Source: Casp-actino8 sp964513215 (GTDB lineage Bacteria > Actinomycetota > Acidimicrobiia > Acidimicrobiales > Ilumatobacteraceae). From it: a stretch of DNA of 64,000 nt. The notes under the pieces were generated by a model. It was not told where the DNA came from. It worked only from the letters and a program-made list of their open reading frames with translations, and did no database searches. The first letter of the stretch is position 1; every line of letters begins with the position of its first letter. A program made the translations under genes and the position numbers. Where the stretch lies: positions 17,032 to 81,031 of the forward strand of contig CAZELU010000003.1 in assembly GCA_964513215.1 (NCBI GenBank), given 5' to 3'. This document shows positions 52,660 to 61,428 of the stretch, in pieces.

Positions 52660-54522
52660 GTGCGCATGAACCCTCACATGATGATGCCGGGTGACGCATC
52701 GGCCGTGAAGGGTCGCCGCATCGAACGCGATTTGATTCGACGCGTTTGGATCTTCGCTCGACCGTATCGCGCGAGCATCACGGGATTCCTCGTCACCATC
52801 CTCGTCGCGGCGTTGGTGGCCCTCGTGCCGCCTTTCGTGTTTCGAGCAATCATCGACGATGCGATTCCCGACGCCTCGCGTTCGCGAATCTGGACACTCG
52901 CCCTCATCGCGGTCGGTGCCGCGATCGCCGACGCCGTCCTTGCCATCGGACAACGCTGGTACTCAGCAAGGATTGGCGAAGGTCTCATCTACGACTTGCG
53001 TGTCGCGCTGTTCGACAAGGTTCAGCGGATGCCGGTCGCATTCTTCACCCGGACGCAAACCGGTTCGCTCATCAGTCGCCTCAACAACGACGTGATCGGC
53101 GCGCAGACGGCCGTCACGTCCACTCTCGGCAGCGTGGTGAGCAACGTCGTGGTGCTCGTCACCACGCTCGTGGCGATGATCGCACTCGAGTGGCGTCTCA
53201 CTCTCATCGCTCTGATCGTCCTTCCAGTGTTCGTGGTTCCGGCTCGCCGCGTGGGCAACAAGTTGCAGGAGATCGCTCGTGAGCAGATGGGTCTCAACGC
53301 GCAGATGAACACGCAGATGTCCGAGCGGTTCAACGTGGCCGGTGCGATGTTGGTGAAACTCTTCGGACGCCACGAGCGTGAAGTCGGAGACTTCTCTGGT
53401 CGCGCGGCCGGAGTTCGCGACACCGGAATCCGCTCGGCGATGTATGGGCGGGTCTTCTTCGTCGCGCTGGGTCTCGTGGGGGCTCTCGGCGCGGTGGCCG
53501 TGTACGGCATCGGCGCGCAACTTGTCGTCTCGGGCGACATCACCTCGGGCACACTCGTGGCGCTGGCCGCATTGGTGGCGCGGGTGTATCAGCCACTCAC
53601 CGGTCTCACCAATGCCCGCGTCGATCTCCTCACGTCGTTCGTCAGTTTCGAACGTGTCTTCGAAGTCCTCGACGCACCGGTGTCGATCGTCGACAAGCCG
53701 GGTGCGATCGATCTGGTCGATCCGCGTGGCCGTGTCGAACTCGATCAGGTCACGTTCCGCTATCCACCGGCGTCCTCAGTGTCCATCGCGTCACTCGAGG
53801 CCCCGGGTGCAGCCACCGGTGATCCCGATCGCGATGTTCTGCACGGGGTCTCGCTCAGTGTCGAGCCGGGTGAGACCGTGGCCTTGGTCGGTTCATCGGG
53901 CTCGGGCAAGACCACCCTCGCCTCACTCGTTCCGCGTCTCTACGACGTGACTGGCGGTGCCGTTCGGATCGATGGCAAGGATGTGCGCGATCTCACCGGA
54001 GAAACGCTCCGGGCGGCCATCGGTGTCGTGTCGCAAGATCCGCACCTGTTCCACGAGAGCATCGAATCGAATCTTCGTTACGTGAGAGAAGACGCCACGA
54101 CCGCCGACATCGAAGAGGCCTGTCGACGTGCGCGCATCCACGACACCATCGCTGCTCTACCCGACGGTTACGCCACTGTCGTGGGTGAGCGCGGCTATCG
54201 ACTGTCGGGCGGAGAGAAGCAACGCCTCGCGATCGCCCGGCTGTTGCTGAAGGATCCGGCGGTCATGATCCTCGACGAGGCGACGAGCCACCTCGACAAC
54301 GAGAACGAGGCTCTCGTCCAGAGCGCGCTCGACGATGCGATGCGCGGTCGCACTGCCATCGTGATCGCCCATCGTCTCTCAACAATCAAGGATGCCGATC
54401 GGATCGTGGTTCTCGATGACGGGCGAATCGTCGAGCAGGGAACTCACGATCAGTTGATGGCCCTCGATGGCGCGTACGCACGACAAGTTCGTGCGGGCAG
54501 TCTGTTCTCCGTGCCGACCTGA
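52660..54522 (+). CDS. ABC transporter, fused permease and ATP-binding domains (MsbA/LmrA-like exporter)
   Basis: The 620-residue half-transporter has six membrane helices (about 30-320) and a C-terminal ATPase: Walker A LVGSSGSGKTTLASL, Q-loop VSQDPHLFHESIESN, signature LSGGEKQRLAIARLL, Walker B MILDEATSHLD and H-loop IAHRLSTI. It likely works as a homodimer exporting lipids or drugs. The GTG at 52660 follows TAACCT (52648-52653) by 6 nt. An ATG two codons later is an alternative. Confidence 0.92.
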   Translation: MRMNPHMMMPGDASAVKGRRIERDLIRRVWIFARPYRASITGFLVTILVAALVALVPPFVFRAIIDDAIPDASRSRIWTLALIAVGAAIADAVLAIGQRWYSARIGEGLIYDLRVALFDKVQRMPVAFFTRTQTGSLISRLNNDVIGAQTAVTSTLGSVVSNVVVLVTTLVAMIALEWRLTLIALIVLPVFVVPARRVGNKLQEIAREQMGLNAQMNTQMSERFNVAGAMLVKLFGRHEREVGDFSGRAAGVRDTGIRSAMYGRVFFVALGLVGALGAVAVYGIGAQLVVSGDITSGTLVALAALVARVYQPLTGLTNARVDLLTSFVSFERVFEVLDAPVSIVDKPGAIDLVDPRGRVELDQVTFRYPPASSVSIASLEAPGAATGDPDRDVLHGVSLSVEPGETVALVGSSGSGKTTLASLVPRLYDVTGGAVRIDGKDVRDLTGETLRAAIGVVSQDPHLFHESIESNLRYVREDATTADIEEACRRARIHDTIAALPDGYATVVGERGYRLSGGEKQRLAIARLLLKDPAVMILDEATSHLDNENEALVQSALDDAMRGRTAIVIAHRLSTIKDADRIVVLDDGRIVEQGTHDQLMALDGAYARQVRAGSLFSVPT

Positions 54523-54541
54523 CGTTCGCGTCGGATGATGG

Positions 54542-56302
54542 TCAGCGCGGCGCTGGACGTGTTCCGCGCACCAGACGACCGGGCAACTCGCCCGTGTGCT
54601 GGCCGTCCTGGAACGTGACCACGCCGCCCTTGATGGTGAATCGATAGCCACTCGCATCCTGCACGAGACGACGACCACCAGCGGGCAAGTCGTGCACGAT
54701 GTGGGGAGGAGCCGCGGCCAGTGTGCTCATGTCGATCACGTTCAAATCGGCAAGAAAACCCGGTGCCACCACACCGCGATCGAACCAGCCCACGTGACTC
54801 GCCGTGCGCTGCGTGAGATGGTTCACCATCAGTTCGATGGGCAGACGACCATCCTCGTGACGATCACGAGTCCAGAGTGCGAGTGCCGTCGTGGGGAAAC
54901 TGCCATCGCTGATGGCACCGCAGTGAGCGCCAGCATCCGACAAACCGATGACGGCGTTCTTGCGCAACAACATCTCGCGCACGTCGTCGAGATTGCCGTG
55001 CGAGAAGTTGAATAGCGGCTTGTAGAGAAGGCGGTTGCCGTTCTCTTCGATCATCAAGTCGATCAAGAACTCGATCACCGGACGACCGGCTGCTTGTGCG
55101 CGCGCGGCCACTGAGTCGGACTTCTTCGGCTCGTAGTTGACCGGGTTCTCCATCGGGAAGAGTTTGTAGAACGAGCCGAACACGTCGGCGGCCAGTCCTT
55201 CGAGCTTCTCCATCGCCGCGGCGTGCTCGGATGCGATGCGCGAACGGCGCTCCGGATCGCGCAACGCCGCCACCACGTCGGGCAGCGGTCGTCCGGCGAT
55301 CTCCTGGTAACTCGGGCACACGAGGAGTGGATTGGCCGTGGCGGTGAGACCCTGCAGGATTCCGATCGGGCGAACCGCCACTTGAGTGGCGAGTTTGGCG
55401 CCCCGCGCCACGTTGTGATCGACCCATTCGCCCATTTCGCGCCAACGATCGGGAAGCATCTCGGGTTGCTGCACGGTCATCGACAACGGCCGACCGGTGG
55501 AGAGGGCGAGATGCGCCATCAGATCCATCTCGGTGCGCGCGTAGTCGGTGTCGGTCGATTGGTATGCGTCGGAGATGAGCTGGATGACTCCGCTTCCGCT
55601 CTCGGCCATCGCGGTTCCGAGTGCGATGAGCTCGTCGGCCGATGAGAAGCGAGTGCCGAGGAACTCGCCGTCACGCGTGCGGTGCACGAAGGTGCGACTG
55701 GTGGTGAAGCCGAGGGCACCGGCGCGCATGCCCTCGCGAACTGCGGCCGCCATACGTGTGAGTTCGTCGACTGATGGTGCCTCGTTCGGGTCGGCACCGC
55801 GTTCACCCATTACATATGCACGCAGGGGAGCGTGTGCTACTTGGGTGGCGACGTCGATGGCGTACTGACGACGGTCGAGTGCGTCGAGGTAGTCGGGAAA
55901 GGTTTCCCAGTCCCAGGTGAGTCCTTCGGCCAGCGCGGTGCCCGGAATGTCCTCGACACCTTCGAGCATTCCGATCAACCAGTCGTGCACTTCGGGTGTG
56001 GGCATGGCCGGTGCGAAGCCGACACCGCAGTTACCCATCACGATCGACGTGACGCCGTGGACGCTCGACGGAGCCAGCACCGGGTCCCAGGTGGCTTGGC
56101 CGTCGAAGTGGGTGTGGATGTCGACAAAACCGGGGGTGAGCATGAGCCCCTCGGCGTCGATCTCCCGGCGGCCGCGTCCGGCCAGGGCCGACCCGACCTC
56201 GGTGATGACCCCGTTGCTCACGGCCACATCGGCAGTTCGAGCCGGGGCTCCGGTCCCATCGACAACGGTGGCCTGGCGAATCACGAGATCGTGGCTGGTC
56301 AT
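54542..56302 (-). CDS. D-aminoacylase-like amidohydrolase (N-acyl-D-amino-acid deacylase family)
   Basis: The 586-residue protein has the amidohydrolase metal motif PGFVDIHTHFDGQATWDP, MGNCGVGFAPA and GLSDAGAHCGAISDG (metal Asp), with the start LVIRQATVVDGTGAPARTADV and end APGFLADLNVIDM of the composite beta domain. The family removes acyl groups from N-acyl-D-amino acids, but many members have other cyclic-amide substrates. The ATG lies 6 nt after CACAAT on the minus strand (56309-56314). Confidence 0.87.
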   Translation of the reverse strand: MTSHDLVIRQATVVDGTGAPARTADVAVSNGVITEVGSALAGRGRREIDAEGLMLTPGFVDIHTHFDGQATWDPVLAPSSVHGVTSIVMGNCGVGFAPAMPTPEVHDWLIGMLEGVEDIPGTALAEGLTWDWETFPDYLDALDRRQYAIDVATQVAHAPLRAYVMGERGADPNEAPSVDELTRMAAAVREGMRAGALGFTTSRTFVHRTRDGEFLGTRFSSADELIALGTAMAESGSGVIQLISDAYQSTDTDYARTEMDLMAHLALSTGRPLSMTVQQPEMLPDRWREMGEWVDHNVARGAKLATQVAVRPIGILQGLTATANPLLVCPSYQEIAGRPLPDVVAALRDPERRSRIASEHAAAMEKLEGLAADVFGSFYKLFPMENPVNYEPKKSDSVAARAQAAGRPVIEFLIDLMIEENGNRLLYKPLFNFSHGNLDDVREMLLRKNAVIGLSDAGAHCGAISDGSFPTTALALWTRDRHEDGRLPIELMVNHLTQRTASHVGWFDRGVVAPGFLADLNVIDMSTLAAAPPHIVHDLPAGGRRLVQDASGYRFTIKGGVVTFQDGQHTGELPGRLVRGTRPAPR

Positions 56303-56350
56303 GTCGTCATTGTGGCTGATCGGCCGCGATCTGTCAGTAGGGGAGAATGA

Positions 56351-56371
56351 CTTGAGTCATACCGACTAAGG
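56351..56371 (+). promoter_or_regulatory. HAIR-like operator for HspR
   Basis: CTTGAGT (56351-56357), seven bases, then ACTAAGG (56365-56371) match the HspR operator CTTGAGT-N7-ACTCAAG in 12 of 14 positions. A further TTGAGT half-site is at 56374-56379. The hspR gene itself is the fourth gene of the operon downstream, so negative autoregulation with DnaK as co-repressor is expected from Streptomyces and Mycobacterium. Confidence 0.8.
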
Positions 56372-56387
56372 ATTTGAGTTTTCCAGG

Positions 56388-56416
56388 TTGCTCCTGTCGA
56401 CAACCCGGGCTAACTT
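56388..56416 (+). promoter_or_regulatory. Predicted promoter of the dnaK operon
   Basis: TTGCTC (56388-56393) and TAACTT (56411-56416) are spaced by 17 bp, giving a likely transcription start near 56423, right at the base of the leader hairpin. The operator lies just upstream. Confidence 0.5.
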
Positions 56417-56423
56417 GACACGC

Positions 56424-56465
56424 ACCGACGCAGGTTTCCGATCCCCCCGGGAAATCTGCGTCGGT
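56424..56465 (+). promoter_or_regulatory. Leader hairpin upstream of dnaK
   Basis: A 16-bp stem (56424-56439 with 56450-56465, one G-U pair, otherwise exact) closes a 10-nt loop GATCCCCCCG. It would be the first structure of the transcript if the predicted promoter is correct. It lacks a U-tract, so it is not a normal terminator, and it is not a CIRCE element. A role in mRNA stability or temperature sensing is possible. Confidence 0.6.
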
Positions 56466-56523
56466 CCAACACCCCCGAACCCGGCAGGTCGGCCTACCGG
56501 GACCCCATGAGAGGTTCACCACC

Positions 56524-58365
<1,842 letters not shown>

Positions 58366-58374
58366 GGCGTCGTC

Positions 58375-58902
58375 GTGGATGCCGACATGGTCGATGGCGA
58401 AGCGCCGGTCGACGAGTCCGTTGTCGTCGACGAAACCGTCACGGGCGATGGAGCGGTTGTCGCCGACGTCGTGGAACTCGACGTCGAGGCTCTCGTGGCC
58501 GAGCGCGATTCGTTTCGTGATATCGCGCAGCGTTTGCAGGCCGACTTCGAGAACTATCGCAAGCGGGTCAGCAGTCAGACCGCCGATGAAGTCGAGCGGG
58601 CCACGGGCCGTTTGGCCGAGGCTCTGCTGCCGGTGCTCGACGCGTGCGAAGCGGCGTTCGTGGCCCACCCCGCCGAAGTCGAACCGTTGTTCAACCTCTT
58701 GCTGGGTGAACTGCGCAAGCAGGGACTCGAAGCGATGAACCTCAATGGTCAGGCCTTCGATCCGAACTTGGCCGAAGCCGTCATGCGCGAAGACGGTGAA
58801 GGTGACGGCAACGGCAACGCCGTCGTCACCGATGTGATGCGTTCGGGCTACACCTGGAAGGGACGCGTTCTGCGCGCCGCACTCGTGAAGGTGCGCGGCT
58901 GA
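58375..58902 (+). CDS. grpE: Nucleotide exchange factor GrpE
   Basis: The 175-residue protein has an acidic N-terminal tail, a long coiled-coil helix (VAERDSFRDIAQRLQADFEN YRKR) and the C-terminal beta domain (GQAFDPNLAEAV, SGYTWKGRVLRAALVKV). It speeds ADP release from DnaK. The usual conserved NP(x)HHEA appears as DPNLAEAV, so two His are absent. It begins with GTG 9 bp after dnaK. Confidence 0.93.
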   Translation: MDADMVDGEAPVDESVVVDETVTGDGAVVADVVELDVEALVAERDSFRDIAQRLQADFENYRKRVSSQTADEVERATGRLAEALLPVLDACEAAFVAHPAEVEPLFNLLLGELRKQGLEAMNLNGQAFDPNLAEAVMREDGEGDGNGNAVVTDVMRSGYTWKGRVLRAALVKVRG

Positions 58903-58947
58903 GATCGCGGCACTGATCGTTCACGGCCGGGGAGAGGAGGGGACACG

Positions 58948-60057
58948 ATGACTGCACAGCGCGAGTGGTACGAGAAGGACTACTACGCCGTGCTGGGTGT
59001 CTCGTCCGATGCATCGGCCAAGGACATCACGAAGGCCTACCGCAAACTGGCCCGTGAGAATCACCCCGATGCCAACCCGGGTAACGCCGCGGCTGAAGAG
59101 CGCTTCAAGGAGATCTCGGCGGCCTACGACGTGCTGTCCGACGACGAGAAGCGCCGCGAATACGACGAGGTCCGGCGCATGGGCCCGATGGGTATGGGCA
59201 ACATGCGTTTCACCGTTGGGGGTGAAGCCGGTTCGTTCGAAGACCTTTTCCGGATGTTCTCCGGTGGTCGAGGTCGCAGCGGCCGTCCGTCCACTGGTGT
59301 CAGTCCGCGTCGTGGTTCCGATCTCGAGACGCAACTCATGCTCGACTTCGAAGAGGCCGCGCTCGGAGTCACCACCACCGTGCACCTCACGAGTGATGAC
59401 CGCTGTCAGACGTGCAGCGGTTCGGGTGCGCGCCCCGGCTCGAATGTCGACGTGTGTTCGCAATGCGGAGGTCGTGGGCAGGTCGAAGACAACCAGGGCT
59501 TCTTCGCGTTCGCGAGTCCGTGCGGTCGGTGCAGTGGTCGGGGCAACGTGATCAAGGATCCGTGTGGCGTGTGCCGGGGTACCGGAATCGAGAAGCGTGC
59601 GCGTGAGGTGAAGGTACGCGTGCCGGCTGGCATCTCTAATGGTCAGCGCATTCGTCTGGCCGGTCGGGGCGAGCCCGGCCGCAATGGCGGCCCCTCGGGA
59701 GACTTGTTCATCGTGTGTCACGTGAGCGCTCACGAATTGTTCGGCCGTGACGGCGACAATCTCACCGTTCGCATCCCGATCTCGTTCGCCGAGGCCGCCC
59801 TCGGAGCCGACATCGACGTCCCGACGCTGTCGAGTGATGGCGTGACGTTGCGCATCAAGCCCGGAACGCAGAGCGGTTCTCGGCATCGGGTGAAGGGTCG
59901 CGGGATCGAAACGTCCAAGGGCAAGGGCGATCTGATCGTGACCGTCGACGTGGTGGTGCCCACCACCCTGTCCGACGACGAGAAGAAGGCGATCGAACAG
60001 TTGGCGGCGCTGGCTTCCGACGACCCTCGTGACAAGTTGAAGCGGAATCGCAAGTAA
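58948..60057 (+). CDS. dnaJ: Chaperone protein DnaJ
   Basis: The 369-residue type I J-protein has a J domain (YYAVLGVSSDASAKDITKAY with HPD in ENHPDAN), a short G/F-like linker (about 75-120), four CxxCxGxG zinc repeats (CQTCSGSG, CSQCGGRG, CGRCSGRG, CGVCRGTG) and the C-terminal client-binding domains. It delivers unfolded clients to DnaK and triggers ATP hydrolysis. A strong GAGGAGGGG site precedes the ATG. Actinobacteria often keep a second DnaJ elsewhere. Confidence 0.96.
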   Translation: MTAQREWYEKDYYAVLGVSSDASAKDITKAYRKLARENHPDANPGNAAAEERFKEISAAYDVLSDDEKRREYDEVRRMGPMGMGNMRFTVGGEAGSFEDLFRMFSGGRGRSGRPSTGVSPRRGSDLETQLMLDFEEAALGVTTTVHLTSDDRCQTCSGSGARPGSNVDVCSQCGGRGQVEDNQGFFAFASPCGRCSGRGNVIKDPCGVCRGTGIEKRAREVKVRVPAGISNGQRIRLAGRGEPGRNGGPSGDLFIVCHVSAHELFGRDGDNLTVRIPISFAEAALGADIDVPTLSSDGVTLRIKPGTQSGSRHRVKGRGIETSKGKGDLIVTVDVVVPTTLSDDEKKAIEQLAALASDDPRDKLKRNRK

Positions 60058-60477
60058 GTGGTGATGAACGTGCCTGGTCGAGAACAGACGATGTACGTGA
60101 TTTCCGTGGCCGCTGAGTTGGCGGGCATGCATCCGCAGACTCTGCGTATCTACGAGCGCCGCGGTCTGCTCCAGCCCGCTCGAACTCAGGGCGGCAATCG
60201 CCGTTACTCCGAAGCCGACATCGCTCGTTTGCGCCGCATCGCCGAACTCACGGCAGCCGGTATGAACGTCGAGGGAATTCGGCGCATCATGGATCTCGAG
60301 GCCGAGGTCGCGCGCCTGCGTGACGAAGTCGATCGCTTGCGCCTCCTCGCTGCACAAGCGATCTCGGCAGCCGATCCCAACGCGACTCGATCGGGGGGCC
60401 TGGTTCCTCTGCGTCAACAAGTGGCCGTCTTCGGGCAGGTTCCACCAGTACTCCGCCGCGGACGGAGGCAACCGTGA
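60058..60477 (+). CDS. hspR: Heat-shock repressor HspR (MerR family)
   Basis: The 139-residue protein has a MerR-type winged helix (YVISVAAELAGMHPQTLRIY, ERRGLLQPARTQGGNRRYSE ADIARLRRI) and a coiled-coil (MDLEAEVARLRDEVDRLRLL). It should repress its own operon through the HAIR-like site at 56351 and be released when DnaK is titrated by misfolded proteins. The start is uncertain among GTG 60058, GTG 60061 and ATG 60064. The next gene overlaps its stop (GTGA). Confidence 0.93.
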   Translation: MVMNVPGREQTMYVISVAAELAGMHPQTLRIYERRGLLQPARTQGGNRRYSEADIARLRRIAELTAAGMNVEGIRRIMDLEAEVARLRDEVDRLRLLAAQAISAADPNATRSGGLVPLRQQVAVFGQVPPVLRRGRRQP

Positions 60478-61415
60478 CCGACATCGTGCGCGCGGCACCC
60501 GACTACCAGCCGTACGTGGCGGGCTCGTTCCGGTGGCGCCTCGGCTTGCGGCCGCTCGACCTGTCCGACTGGATCCAGATCGGTGACGACTTCGACCATG
60601 AGATGGATCGCAAGGCCGATGTGTTGCGTGACAACTACGACACCGTCGTTCGTGTTTTGCCCGGGATCGAACCCGAGTCAGCGGAGATTCTCGAGGCTCT
60701 GGTCGATCATCTCTGTGCCCAGTGGCCGCAATGGTTCACTCGATCCGGCGACGACGTGGTGAACCTTCATCGCAACGAACGGTTCCGAATCGTTCCTGAT
60801 GCTGATGGTCGGTGGATCGAGCATCCGTTGTCGATCGCTGGCCGTCTCGTGCAAGAAGACCTGGCCGTGCTCGTCGAGCGCGACGGTCGCATGATGTTCG
60901 GGGGCGGGTCGGTCTGTTTCCCCAATCGCTGGGACCTTGCGTCGAAGTTGGGCCGGTCGATGGCCGAAGTGCACGCGCCGGTCTCGCGACTGAACGAACA
61001 ACTCGAGTCGACCATCGACGACTTCTTCACGCGACTCACACCCGACCGTCCGGTGTGGCGTCTGGGTTGGGGGGTCCTCGACACCGACGAGTTGTACCAA
61101 CCGCTCGACGGCACGGCACCGGCCGCACCTCCGATTCCGACCGTGGGCGATCCGACCACACCCGATCGATTGTTCTTGCGTGTCGAGCGCGAAACACTGC
61201 GGCGGTTCGCACGCACCAACTGCATCTTGTTCACGATTCGTACGTACGTCCGTCCGTTGCGGCACTTGGCCCAGCGCCCCGACGATGCAGCGCGTCTGGC
61301 CGATGCACTCGCGAATCTTCCCGACGACGTCGCCGATTACAAGCAGATCACCCAATTGTCCGAGTCCGCTCGTCATTGGCTGTCGTCAGTCGCAGCCGAT
61401 CGATCGACCATCTGA
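60474..61415 (+). CDS. DUF3445 protein, heme-dependent oxidative N-demethylase-like
   Basis: The 313-residue protein matches DUF3445/HODM: FRWRLGLRPLDLSDWIQIGD, LVQEDLAVLVERDG, and GGSVCFPNRWDLASKLGRSMAEVHAPVSRLN, with RTNCILFTIRTYVRPL later. The characterised member uses heme to demethylate dimethylamine; most others have no known substrate. It starts by GTGA overlap with hspR and ends 13 bp before clpB, so it is locked into the heat-shock operon, an unexpected place. A heme- or redox-stress role is possible but unproven. Confidence 0.8.
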   Translation: MTDIVRAAPDYQPYVAGSFRWRLGLRPLDLSDWIQIGDDFDHEMDRKADVLRDNYDTVVRVLPGIEPESAEILEALVDHLCAQWPQWFTRSGDDVVNLHRNERFRIVPDADGRWIEHPLSIAGRLVQEDLAVLVERDGRMMFGGGSVCFPNRWDLASKLGRSMAEVHAPVSRLNEQLESTIDDFFTRLTPDRPVWRLGWGVLDTDELYQPLDGTAPAAPPIPTVGDPTTPDRLFLRVERETLRRFARTNCILFTIRTYVRPLRHLAQRPDDAARLADALANLPDDVADYKQITQLSESARHWLSSVAADRSTI

Positions 61416-61428
61416 GGAGGCAGCGATC

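Noticed and set aside
56424..56465. CIRCE element upstream of dnaK
   Set aside because: The dyad does not contain TTAGCACTC/GAGTGCTAA; regulation is better explained by the HAIR-like site and hspR.
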